Assembly: GCA_001910725.1 (NCBI GenBank)
Contig: MJGA01000018.1
Span: 620,001-684,000, forward strand
DNA: 64,000 nucleotides
Origin: Phanerodontia chrysosporium
Taxonomy: Eukaryota; Basidiomycota; Agaricomycetes; Polyporales; Phanerochaetaceae
Direction: 5' to 3'
The notes below the pieces were generated by a model. That model was not told the DNA's origin. It did no database searches and saw only the letters and a list, made by a program, of their open reading frames with translations. The position numbers and the translations under genes are program-made. Shown piece after piece: positions 8,880 to 19,225 of this stretch; within the stretch, counting starts at the first letter, position 1, and each line of letters starts with the position of its first letter.

Positions 8880-10986
8880 CTAGCCATTCCCAATAGCGAG
8901 CTGATCGAATCCGGCTGGGCTCCCGCAAGCTGGAACCCTGCTGAACAGATTCGTAAGGCTCCGCCGGAAGCTGCTCATGCGGGTGAATCTGTATTGAAGC
9001 ATACCGTCAGAAGACTCTGATGGGTGCGGCAGCGAACTCGCGGGCGTTGTGACTTCGAGGGGATTGGTTGGGATGCCAAGCTGCCGGAGCCTGAGGTTGC
9101 TGAAGCGCTCCAGTGAGCCCGTCTGCACGTACGCCAGGCGGGTCTCTTCCTCCAGAACAGAGGGCAACTGCGGTGGCGTTCCATGCAGTGGGCTGTCGCC
9201 TGGAGGGCTGAGGCTATGCGGAGGAGACCAGTCGGGCGGATTGGGAAGGGTGATAGGGGAGTTGTCATGGGACTGTGCCGTGTAGAAGCTGGCTGCCTCG
9301 AAGCTGTTGTTAGGGCTGAACCGGCTGCGTCGACTGGAGATGGAGTGGGTGCTTCCGAATTGGCTGCTGGTGCGATCATTCTGCGCCGTTCTCGGTGACC
9401 CTCCATTCAGGAAGCGCGGCCTGAGGCTGGACTGGCGAATGGGAGACCGCGGTTTACGGCTGTGTACAGAGCTTGATGATAGTCTACGGCCCTCTGGCAG
9501 AGCCGGGCTCAAGGAGGGAGACGAGGATGACAGTGGCTTATCGCATGCAATAAACGCAGGACCTGAAGTGGTCGAGTTAGTGTAATGCTCCTCTGCGGGT
9601 TTCCGGGGCTCGTACCAAAAGCGTGATCAGAAACAATGTTTGGGCGGGTCTCTCGAAGCCTCGCTGCCACGTCATCCGGCCAGTCAGCATCCTGCGAGAC
9701 ACTTGCATTAGCTCGTTGATAACACACTCTTAATCTCACTACGTACCGCAAAGATGCCATATACATCGTCGTGACTAACAACGGCAATATCTGCGTCGCC
9801 AGATTGCTATCAGTCTCTAATCAGTGTGATTTACGGAGGCAAAAGGAGATGACACACCTCTAGAATATAATCCAAGACGGCATCGACAGGATCCATTGTC
9901 TGATAGGGTATAATATATCAACATACATCCCACACGAGAGAGAGTGAGACCTACAGTTTCCCGTCTCTCCAAACCTTCCACGTCTAACCCTGCGTGGCCG
10001 ACAGATGACTTTGCGGCAGTGTTCTTCCTCTTGCTGCGGTACTTGTAAAAGATGTCCAAGGGGAAGCAAGTCCAGGGCAGGCAGAAGTATTCGCTGCCCG
10101 GAATGTCTGACACGTCCTCGAGCGCAGCGTCAAGCTGAAGCTTGACAGTCCCCATGCCCCTGCGTTTGATCTTGTAATACGATATGAACAGGCACTGGTC
10201 CTTCGCCGCCGGTGTGGACGAATCAGCGTCATCCGGCCTTTGAGGCCCACTTCGTTGCTCCATGGACATCCTGACATGGTCCCGCGCCTCCACGCCCGCA
10301 CGCATTGAGACGAAGCTGCCCGCGGTGAGGGAGAACCCCATTTCGTGCTCGTTCTCACGGCTGGCATACGCCGCAAGCGCCCACGAGGAGGTCTTGACGC
10401 AGCCGTAGACGAGCACCAGCTCGGACGCGTGGACGTACCATCCGAGCCTTCGAGCAAACGCCTCCCACGATGCGTGGTGCGCGCATATATAGTCTCGACA
10501 GGCGCGGCTTCGCACGTATCGCTCCTGCTTCGCGTCATCGCGCAGCACAGCAATTGCACCGCGATCACCTTTACAGGTAAATTTGTAAGATAGCCCGATA
10601 CCGGCCTGGGGACTAAAGACGTCAGTAGGATTCTACAGCATGGACTGTGGGAATACAACTCACGCCGTCCCTACCGCCTCGACCTCCACCTTGTCCCATG
10701 TCGTCGACGTAGTGCATATCGGTCCTGGCGGGAGATACTGCTCCTCTGTATGGTGATGTAGATCCTCGTCGACCTTCAACATTACAAAGTCATCAGGAAC
10801 TCCCCATTTGTTGAGAGGATGATCCCGGGATCTCGTGACATTGAACAGCCTGTAGAAGTGACCATCTTCGACAAACCCGACGTCACCCATGTGGACTTCC
10901 CCGAATTTTGTCGGTTCCGGACGCCATAGAGGGAGACCATAGCCACGACTTAACAGTTGCTTGGCATAGATGGATGCCAAAGACAT
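8880..10986 (-). CDS. Basidiomycete-specific protein of unknown function, 613 aa
   Basis: Six exons (10986-10664, 10612-9955, 9899-9858, 9806-9747, 9691-9616, 9562-8880) join with continuous frame. The start is the ATG giving MSLASIYAKQLLSRGYG. The N-terminal block YGLPLWRPEP...GEVHMGDVGFVEDGHFYRLFN and the later blocks CRDYICAHHASWEAFARRLG and MDPVDAVLDYILEQSGDADIAVVSHDDVYGIF are hallmarks of a large agaricomycete family of uncharacterised proteins that I recognise. The C-terminal 220 residues are Ser/Pro-rich and disordered, with repeated SPxxSLSPP-like stretches that could be phosphorylated. No catalytic motif or membrane segment is seen and no function is assigned. Three small middle exons (42, 60 and 76 nt) all keep frame, which supports the model. 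Confidence 0.78.
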
Positions 10987-12068
10987 GATAGCTAAGAGAG
11001 AAGGGAAGGGAGGATAGATGCTGTAAGGGCGCGTCCTCCATTCGTCCGTCATAAAGGGCTCACGAGTGGCCGTGCCGGCCCTGAAGCCGCTCACGAGCTT
11101 TAATGGTGCGCTTATTGTTGAGATATGCTGTGCGACATGCATAGCAGTGAGTTCCAGTTGCGGCGGTGCAGTGGAAGCTGTCAAGGTACATTGGGAGGAA
11201 CCTTAACATCCGGGATTAAGCGCACAGTGTGGCTTTCCAACGCAGACTACTAGGTCCGCTTCATTGAATTTGGCTGCAAGGTCGCGCTTGAAGTGGCGTA
11301 CAAGTTCTGCGATTCCCGCTAGGTAGGACGAAAGGTGTGTCACCGGTGAGATTTGGGGATCGCAGATTGGGTGGATCTACTCGCAGTAGGTGGGATACTG
11401 AGCTAGGCACATAATTCCCTGGAAGACGGGTGATTCTTGCCTGCATAGAACGCTCTGTGGCTTGAGAGTTCAAAGCGAAAATCCGCAGTGAAAGAGTCTC
11501 TTGGTCCGTGGTACCTAGTATAACCTGTCAGGAAGGCGTGTACGTACGCAGCAGCACAGCCACTCACTGAATTGGATCTAGACGAAGTAGCCCTAGATCG
11601 AATTTGCATCTACGCATGTCGTCTATTGGACAACGAGACGGTGCATCAATGTCGACGTTAGGCGGAGAGATGCACTCCAGCCATGGAGAACTAGGGATCC
11701 ATGGAAAATCGCTTGAGAAGCCGCCAAGGAGGGTACAGAGGTCGAACGCCAGGCTCGCTGTCGCCAGATGTATCGAGAAGGAGCGCATCGAGATCGCGTT
11801 GCCCTAAGGGCATCCGTGTTGTCGACGCCACAGATCTAGCCGAGGAGTGATATACAGAGAGCGTGCAGACCGGGGGGGGGGGCGCAGAATATTCTTGTTT
11901 AAGTATGTTGGCATTACTCACGGCTCTTCTATCGCGGAAAGAACACTTTCGACTCTCTGGACTGCATGCTCGATGGTGTCCAAGTATGACAGGGTTAGCT
12001 TGATAAGATAATTAGGGTCCGCTTGCTCGGGGCATGGATAATGCATTCGAAAAGCTTCTGGAGTAAGG
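10987..12068. other. Intergenic region, no clear gene
   Basis: Short open frames only. On the minus strand between about 12060 and 11930 one frame reads DPNYLIKLTLSYLDTIEH and may be a 3' remnant of the broken gene at 12069-12880. A run of ten G sits at about 11871-11880. Confidence 0.35.
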
Positions 12069-12880
12069 TCAGGGGGGCTGGTCCAGTTTAGTCGACACGT
12101 CTCGTAAGCCTGAATCAGGGACGCACTTGTCTTCTAGCAGCTTATCCTGCATGTCAAAATAGATTTGAGCCGTCACTTCAAGGTCTTCACGCTCCTCCTC
12201 TGTCAGGTTGTAATGAAAGAGATATCGCTCAACAATGCCAGAGACGTCTTCCTGCCACAAGGACTGAATGGGAAAGTATAGAGTGAGAAGTTCCTCGAGT
12301 TCCTCATCTGCGGCCCATGTCTCGTACACATGCTAGCGCATATACTCAGCATTACGGAATGTTGCGAGATAATTGTCACGTACATAGAGTGAGAACCCGT
12401 TCACTATCTCCCTGTACGTCCTGCGCAGCTTCTTCCCTACATTGCTCTTCAGCTGCTTGATCTCTATCCTCTCGTCGCTGGTGAGCGGAGCAGCCAGAGG
12501 ATCCGCCTCGACCCGCAATTTGCGGTCAGCATCCAGGATGCCGTCAAGGTGTTTAGCGAACCGCTGGCGGATGCACTCGACATGGGCGAGCAGCCGGAGT
12601 GTGGCCGGGATCTGGGTGAGCACGATAGTGGGTTGGATGTTGGCGCGTACTGCATACGCAAGGACATGGAGCGGCGGGCAGTCAGTCTCGGGTGTGGTGT
12701 TAGGAAGGATGCGCTTGTGGATGTGGTCTACGAGCAAGGGTTGTTGACCGCGAATATCAAAGGCGAAGAGAGCGACGACGAACTGTAAATGGCAATGTGG
12801 CCTTTGCTTTTACTCGACAAAATTCCATCGCTAACTGCGCGGCGTGAAAGGGCGTCGATTTCTTGCGCGACGATGCTCAT
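12069..12880 (-). pseudogene. Unknown-function gene interrupted by an in-frame stop
   Basis: Exon 1 is 12880-12836 (MSIVAQEIDALSRRA). A 53-nt intron (12835-12783) leads into FVVALFAFDIRGQQPLLVDHIHKR. The frame runs as a plausible globular protein (HVLAYAVRANIQPTIVLTQI, then KQLKSNVGKKLRRTYREIV) down to NYLATFRNAEYMR, where a TAG at 12333-12335 ends it. The same frame continues directly after the stop as HVYETWAADEELEELLTLYFP and LTEEEREDLEVTAQIYFDM for another 85 codons. No intron of credible length removes the stop. Either the gene is a recent pseudogene or the 164-aa N-terminal product is what remains. I do not recognise the family. Confidence 0.5.
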
Positions 12881-13399
12881 GGTCGTCGCCCCTTGGACTT
12901 TGGGTGTCGGGCGTCGGAGGCGGGAGAGGGGAGAGGGGATGCGTGGGAAGTTACCAACGCGTGACGTCACGCTCAACAGTTACAGCTCATCTTATCTTAC
13001 AGTATCGCGCCCGATAACCGATGTCCGCTTTACGTTCTCCCACCACGACCCGTCCATGCATTTCAGCTACACAGTTTTAAAATGGCGTCCGTAAGTAGAT
13101 CTGCTCTCTTTCCTTGAGCTGTTATAGGCTTATACCGCTCAATTCGATGGCCGATGCACTTCACTTTCCCAGCAGTCAGCAATCAGGCCTGCCAGCAGGC
13201 TCGTTTCCTGTGGCTGTTCGGTCCATGATGCTGAAACACTACCTCTGACTGGGACAGAGGGACGCTTGTCTCTTTCTCTCTCACTTCACGAGCATCTCGA
13301 TCCCACCGGCTTTTGTACACGAACACCTGGCTTCGTGCGTATGCCCTCTTATACTGTCAGGACCGCTGTAGTTGCCGGCTAACTAACATACATCCCGAT

Positions 13400-14400
13400 T
13401 TCACGCTGCATGCCGTTACTCGCCAACCTTCAGAACTTACACGTCAGAGACCTCACGCTGACCCCTGACCTTGCCGCTTCTGACATTATCTTTGCGAACG
13501 CTGGCCGTCTGCCTTTCAATATTCTTCCAGCTCCCCATGGCACACCTGTCGTCCCACCCAGACGTAGGTGTCTCAGGACCACAGATAACGACGCTGGTGA
13601 GCGTGTTCTTGTCAATTCTCACGTTTACGCCCATGCGTCTTAACAGCGGCACGCCGAATATCCCCCTCGCGTTGCCACATACTGCCATTTACGCTTTTGG
13701 TTGGTCTCGCGGCGAGCGACTACGAATGCCTTCGTGCAGCTTGCACGTCGCCACATCGCTCGACGTTACATCGCCCACGCTACCTGACCGCACGCCGTAC
13801 TAGCTAGGATTGAGCCGCTTCAAAGGCTGCTGGCCGCTGCAGGCCATCAACTCATGCATCTTGCGCTCGGGGCGCGGGTTTTCATTACTCATCGGCTCGT
13901 ATTTTGTGAGTGACTCGTTTATGTGGCAGTGAACGGGTCCTCTAACATTGGTTTCGCCAGAAACGGCTTCTGGAGACACACGGGTATTCGCACTCTGCAT
14001 GAATCTCCGCTCCTCGATTTTACAGATAAGGCTGTCCTGCTATTCGGAGGAGCTTGCGATGGACCTCGCCGACATCATGTACGCATTGCGGCGCACCTCC
14101 CTGCGGCACGACATTTCTGTCCCGAACTCCGCACGCTACACCATGAACTTGTTAATTGGTACTTTGCGTAAGGGCACACTTACGGGGCAATGCGAGTGAT
14201 TTGTGACGCTAGATGATTCAATGGTGACCCTGTTCGACCGTCGGTCGATAGGTTTTGTCTCAGACATCAACGTGCGGCAGGAATCCGCGATTCCTTCTGA
14301 GATGACTCTGGACACTGTGAAGGCAGTTGTAGCTGGTGTGCTACCAGGGTCCTGGAACAGGGCTGACAAATTCTCTCATTGTCGCGTATGTCGCAGTACT
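13400..14400 (+). pseudogene. Possible F-box-like gene remnant
   Basis: Fragments in different frames read like parts of one basidiomycete F-box-type protein: LQNLHVRDLTLTPDLAASD near 13425-13480, LAMDLADIMYALRRTSLRHD near 14058-14118, and DDSMVTLFDRRSIGFVSDI near 14212-14270. Joining them needs one frame change near 13500 that I cannot explain by splicing, though GT-AG pairs exist for the later junction. It may be a decayed gene or one whose exons I failed to resolve. The F-box-like label is by overall resemblance of the C-terminal blocks only. Confidence 0.3.
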
Positions 14401-14503
14401 GATATGCACAGGAGTAAAAGAATAGGACCTAGTTCCGAGTCACAGAGAGCGTGTAGCCAACAACATGAACACGTCGGCCGCTAGCGTAGCTAGACTGCTA
14501 GGA

Positions 14504-14876
14504 TCATGCTGTACATACGATCCTAATCGAGCAATCACCACTTGAAAAGACACTAGCGAGCCAATTGGACTCCGTGATCAGGCGAGGCTGTTGCTCGACA
14601 TCGGAAGACTCAAGGTAGAGGTATATCTTGCTCTTCGGTACATCCTTCAGTACCTCCCTGAAAGTCTGGTTGATGTAGCGAATTGCGTCCTGCTCGAGAA
14701 TATCAAGGGCATTCTGCAATTAAGTGATTTCGGCTTACCTTATAGGAACTCGGAGCCTCGCACGTCTCGACCTGGTGTTGGTATTTAAAAGTGGCTTCGC
14801 GAGTATGCGCCCTACCGCCTGTAGGTCGGGTACAGGTAGTGCGGGTGAGATGAGCGTGAACACGGGTTGGGGGCAT
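14504..14876 (-). CDS. Small beta-grasp (ubiquitin-like) protein, copy A
   Basis: Exons 14876-14739 and 14713-14504 give about 115 aa; the 5' end is uncertain. The core reads TFKYQHQVETCEAP, then SYK|NALDILEQDAIRYINQTF across the junction, then KIYLYLESSD. It aligns with copies B (15810) and C (16804): strand, turn, strand ending P-x-x-Y, helix, strand. The intron falls at the same codon in all three, just after the S/T-Y-x that starts the helix. In this copy the intron would be only 25 nt, shorter than any other in the window, so splicing here is doubtful and the copy may be degenerate. The ubiquitin-like fold is inferred from the beta-beta-alpha-beta pattern, not from residue identity. Confidence 0.45.
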
Positions 14877-15253
14877 GTTTGTATGTGCGCCACGCCGGAT
14901 ATTACATCGAGCTATATAAACGATCCCACACCATTTGTAGATATGAGGACAAAGGCGAATTGACCACATTCTCGGCCCCTTTCTGAGACACGGAAAGCAG
15001 CCGTAATAGTCAATATTATCTGGAAAGAACGAACACTGGATTTGCCAGCACAGACCACCGCGGCAGTGCCATTGCTTTATTGTTTACAAAACACATGGCA
15101 AGCCTCTTCTTCTTTGAGCAAGGATATATGTGGCGCAAGCTCTGCATCATTCATCGACTTGACAAGAAGGTCTGAAGTTTGCTGACAACACAGCACAAAA
15201 GGTTGCTAAGGGCACGACCAGTATTCCTTCACGGCGATCAAGAGGTGCAGAGA

Positions 15254-15810
15254 CTAGTGCGGAGCAAGCCTCCCAGTGTGGCCAACGGTCGGCACAAAGA
15301 GGTATTTCGGATCAATGTTCGACTTGGGTTCGTGTATCCTGTTGCCTTCATTTGGAGGGCTGATGTTGACCTTTGGGACGTCGATATCCCGTAGCGCGCT
15401 GTCGAGGTGGACGTGATCCAGCTGTACGAGGAGGTCACTCACGGTCGGGCTCTGGGAGGCAACTCCTGGTGCGGTGTTCGGGAGCCTGGCTTGGCACACT
15501 TCAACGTAAATAGCCTTCCCTTGCTCGAAAGTAGGCGCAAGAATGTCCCAAGCCGATTCGCTAATTCCGACTAGGCCGTTGTTCCCTCCGTCTACGCACA
15601 GCTTGATGGTGCGGTAACCAAGCTGTGAGGCAATCTCCGGGAAAATTGCATAAACAACATTGATGGCATCCTTATGTGAGAGGCAGAACTGTTAGACGAG
15701 ATTGTGCAACGTTGAAGAGGCGTCGCGAGGCGTACCGCATATGTTCTCGGGATAGAGATAGGGACAGATCGCTCCTGATACCGGTAGATGATGCAGTTGT
15801 CGGTAGGCAT
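15254..15810 (-). CDS. Small beta-grasp (ubiquitin-like) protein, copy B
   Basis: Exons 15810-15736 and 15670-15254 join in frame to 163 aa. The first 85 residues form the shared domain: IIYRYQERSVPISIPRTY, a helix DAINVVYAIFPEIASQL, then RTIKLCVDGG, SESAWDILAPTF and AIYVEVC. The C-terminal 75 residues are a low-complexity tail specific to this copy, with DVPKVNISPPNEGNRI. A TATATA-like box lies at about 15881-15888 (minus strand), roughly 70 bp upstream of the ATG, and the 65-nt intron is canonical. The copy looks intact. Similar short proteins are common as uncharacterised 'ubiquitin-like domain' entries in agaricomycetes. No conjugation-type C-terminal GG is present, so a role as a modifier is not supported. 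Confidence 0.62.
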
Positions 15811-16461
15811 TAGGGAGACTGAGCCACAGTAGTGGTCTACGCAGAGGTGTTGGTTGAGCTGTACCTGCTGACAAAACGGCTTATATATGCTAGCGAGTGG
15901 CTCTGTACCCGATCTTCTGCATAGCCTTGTCACTGGTATCGTTGCGGCCTTGCGCCTTGTCCGTGGCCTTTGACACAAGCAGATCTTGCACAAGGAGACC
16001 ATTCCGGTGTTTCCAATGCAGCATCTATGCCGTTCTGTGTGGCGATGGTGACTGCAGAGGGCATCGTTGGCACTTGCAGGGCCGCCCCATCCTGGAGCAG
16101 GCCACTTTCTAAACCTGCCTAATCGGGCGCAGCGTGTTTGAGCGCTTGTTGCTGGCGGTGCGATTGCGGCGAGTCAACGAATGCCTCCCTTGCTCACCTC
16201 ATTGTACCAATGGCCCGGCATACAGTCTTCCTCTTTGTCTTTTGTTGTGCACTAACAGGCGCGATTTTGTCGGAGGACTTGCATCAAAAGACTGAAAGAC
16301 TGTGCGTCGGTCACCGATTGGTTTTAGATGGTATCCGGCGACAGCGGCTGGCAGGCTGCCGAAGACGCGGTCGACCCAAACCTACAGGCTCAAACTAAGA
16401 TGGACGCGAAAAGCGTGTCATGAGGAGTATGCCTATCTGATTCGAGACCTTTGCATTCCTT

Positions 16462-16804
16462 CTAGGACGTGTTCTCAAGATCTATGTCTATGATCTCGTA
16501 GCAGGGGATTTCGCGGATGACCCTCTCCCATATCTCTGGATCTATGAGACGCATTGCGACTTTCTTGCCACCCTGCAGGTAACACTGGACCCTGAACTTG
16601 AAGCAACTCGCAGGGGCGTGCCTTAGCTCTGCGTATGTCTCCCGCGCTAGTTCTATGGCTGCCTACGCATCCGACGTGAGTATCGGAACGGCGAAGTAAC
16701 CTGCAGCGCCTTCGTACCTCGTATGTTTGCGGCGATTGGACGTACACCATCTCCTCGCCGTACCGGTATGTCACCAATTTTACCGAAGCTGTTGAGGACG
16801 CCAT
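16462..16804 (-). CDS. Small beta-grasp (ubiquitin-like) protein, copy C
   Basis: Exons 16804-16718 and 16662-16462 join in frame to 95 aa, separated by a 55-nt GT-AG intron. The protein is essentially just the domain: VTYRYGEEMVYVQSPQTY, helix EAAIELARETYAEL, strand CFKFRVQCYLQ, then KKVAMRLIDPEIWERVI and YEIIDID. The start ATG is followed by a short Ser/Thr leader. The intron sits at the same residue as in copies A and B, which argues for duplication of one ancestral gene. All three lie on the minus strand within 2.4 kb. There is no GG tail and no other domain. The function is unknown. Confidence 0.65.
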
Positions 16805-17212
16805 GACGAGTGTCCGAGCTCAGGTTGTGTGGGGTATGTGAAGAGCACTGAAGTAACATCGAGTCCTAAATATCGTCGCAGCCTCGTTCCCGAAGACGCC
16901 CAGCCTCGGAACTGGTATTCTACTACGGGTCTAGAAATCCTGTCCGTCATTCTGGCCCTGGTACCAAATGACAATACTCCTTGCGTACCGATCATGAATG
17001 GACAACAAGCCAACAAGACGCCACTCACGTATAGCTGTGCAGAAAACCACGGGTGGCTCACGTATATCTGGGCATTTGTGTCCAGGACAAACAGGCTGCA
17101 GAATTCTAGCTGAGACCGGGTGATCAAAGTCGATTTCCCCCTTCAACGAAGAAATGTCCAGTAGAATCGGGCATAAGGCATACAAAGCATACGAGCATAT
17201 GTGACGGGACAA

Positions 17213-18683
17213 TCACTGGCTGATCGCCGACTGCAGAACTACCTGAGGCTTCTGCAGCACTGTGACCTCCCACTGCGAGTTGGCATCTCCGTCCATTTTC
17301 ACCTTCCTGCAGCGGCGGAGGCCAAGGCCGGCCGTGCACAGCACGTTCTTCGACGCCGGGCCTGCGGTGACGCCCTCGAAGGCATCGATCATGCCCGCCG
17401 CGTCGAACGCGTCGCCGGGGTGGATGAGAATCGTCTCGAAGTCGCATGAGATGACGTCCTCGCCGATGGCGGCGCGTAGCTTGATCGCGGCGTCGACCAC
17501 GCTGCGGAAGTTCTCGCGTGTGCGCGAGATGAGGTTGTCGATTTGGAGGGCCGAGGAGCCCGCGACGAGGAGCAGGTTGCGCACGTCGCCAATGAACATC
17601 TTCGTGAGCTCGTCGACGAGGTTCGGCATCCCCTGCTTGGCGTATCTATGTGTCAGGGCGCGCCAGCGGCCCAGGACGATTTGACTCTCTGCAAGATCAT
17701 TAGCGTGGACCCTACATGTACAACATGAGGTACGCACCAGAGTTCATGACGTATTTGTAAGTTTCATCCAGAATCTGGTCGTGCTCGTGCATGAAGCTAT
17801 ATGACGAGGAGATCCACGACGAGAAGGCGACGGCCATCGCCTGGAGCGCAGCTTGAAGCAAGACGGCGTTGCCGCGATACTGTGTCGACAGCAGGCCAGG
17901 CAGCGCAGAGCCGACCCAGCCTTCGATAGCAGCCGCAGCGTCCATAGCGACCTTTCCGTTCGCGCGAGTGTTGCGGTCGAGCTTGAAGAGGTCCTTAGCG
18001 GACTTCGCGGTGCGCGCGATCTCGTCGTTGAGGTTCTTCAGGAGCTGCACAACCTCGGGCTCGGCGACCTTGTCCATGCCGACGATGCGCTGGAGCTGCT
18101 CGACCTCGGCGCGGCGGGCCTCGAGCGTGTCCTTCAGGCCCTGCTGCTCGCGCTTGCTGTCCTCAAGCTCCGAGGACACCTGGCGGAGCTCGTTCTGTGC
18201 GCGCTCTACATGCGCCTCTGCCTCGCGGATAGCCTCTTCACGCTCACGCGCGAGCCGCTCCTCCGCCGCGCGCACGGCCTCCTCGCGCTCGCGCATGAGC
18301 TGTTCCTCTGTCGCGCGCACGGCCTGCGCGGCCTGCTGCTTGAGCTCCTCCTCCTGCTTGCGCCACGTCTCTTCCGCCTCCACGCGTACCTGCCCGAGGT
18401 CGTGTACGAGGCGCTGCATCTCGGTGTGCAGCCGGCCAGCCTCTTCGCGTAGCGAGTCGCGCTCCGCGCTCGTCTTGTCCGCCAGCGTCTTCCAGTGCTC
18501 GAGCTCCTCCCGCCAGTGCTCGACGACGGGCTCCGGTGCCGGGGCTGGTTCTGCTACGGGAGCTGGCGTAGCGTTTGCTGGCTGGGCGGGCGTCGGTGGT
18601 GGTTCGATGGTGTGTCGGAGAGCAGGGAGGAAGGTGAAAATGCTCTGCATGAACTGCGACTGGAGGAAGTGTTTGAAAGCCAT
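17213..18683 (-). CDS. Coiled-coil protein of unknown function, 473 aa
   Basis: Two exons (18683-17738 and 17688-17213) with a 49-nt intron encode 473 aa. Residues 35-60 are Pro/Ala-rich. Residues 65-190 form a long coiled coil rich in E, R, A and Q (for example EREEAVRAAEERLARERE). A helical C-terminal domain follows, with KSAKDLFKLDRNTRANG, GWVGSALPGLLSTQYRG, SQIVLGRWRALTHRY and AIGEDVISCDFETILIHPGD. I recognise the C-terminal domain from a large basidiomycete family of hypothetical proteins in which RWRAL marks the second half. The ATG chosen (MAFKHFLQSQ) is the last in-frame Met before the conserved part; upstream Met codons would add an unlikely leader. The long antisense open frames over the coiled coil are by-products of its codon bias. 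Confidence 0.78.
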
Positions 18684-19225
18684 AGTGTTAGAATCGAAGG
18701 CAGGTATGCGTTGTCCAGCAATGCAGATAGGGTGATGGGTGGGTAAAGTGAGAGTGCACGTCGCCCGCGGAAGTGTGTAATATTTGTGTGCGGGGAAGCC
18801 GTCCTCATTGCGGCCTGCGAGCTTCATAACCTGTGCAAACATGAGTTCGACTCCTGCCTGTATGGTTAACGTTGAAGTGCGGAGAATGAAGGAAGAACGC
18901 TATTACAGTTACATGAGGGGCGGCAGGCGAGAGGACGCGTTTCTGTACACGCACGGACCACGTGTTGGGCGGTGCGCGTCGGCTGGGAGCTGAAGCGTAT
19001 CCTCGCGTTCACGTCGCAGAAACATGCTTGCAGACACATCAGTTGAGCAGCCGATCAAGCAGGAGCAGGACGCATGGAGGCATCATTGGCGTTATTGGAG
19101 AGCCAGGGCGACGCTAGGAGCTGCAGCCAACTTTCGACGGGATTATCAGGAGAGAAACAATTTAATGTATACAAGATGATCCAGACGGTTAATCCAGTTT
19201 CCATGGTACAATGAGCATGCGTCGG
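18684..19225. other. Intergenic region, no gene seen
   Basis: Spacer between the start of the coiled-coil gene and the 3' end of the mitochondrial carrier gene. No conserved reading frame was found. Confidence 0.45.

Noticed and set aside
17853..18735. Long plus-strand open frames opposite the coiled-coil gene
   Set aside because: They are antisense by-products of the E/R/A-rich repetitive coding sequence, with no conserved domain. The minus-strand protein has family-typical blocks.
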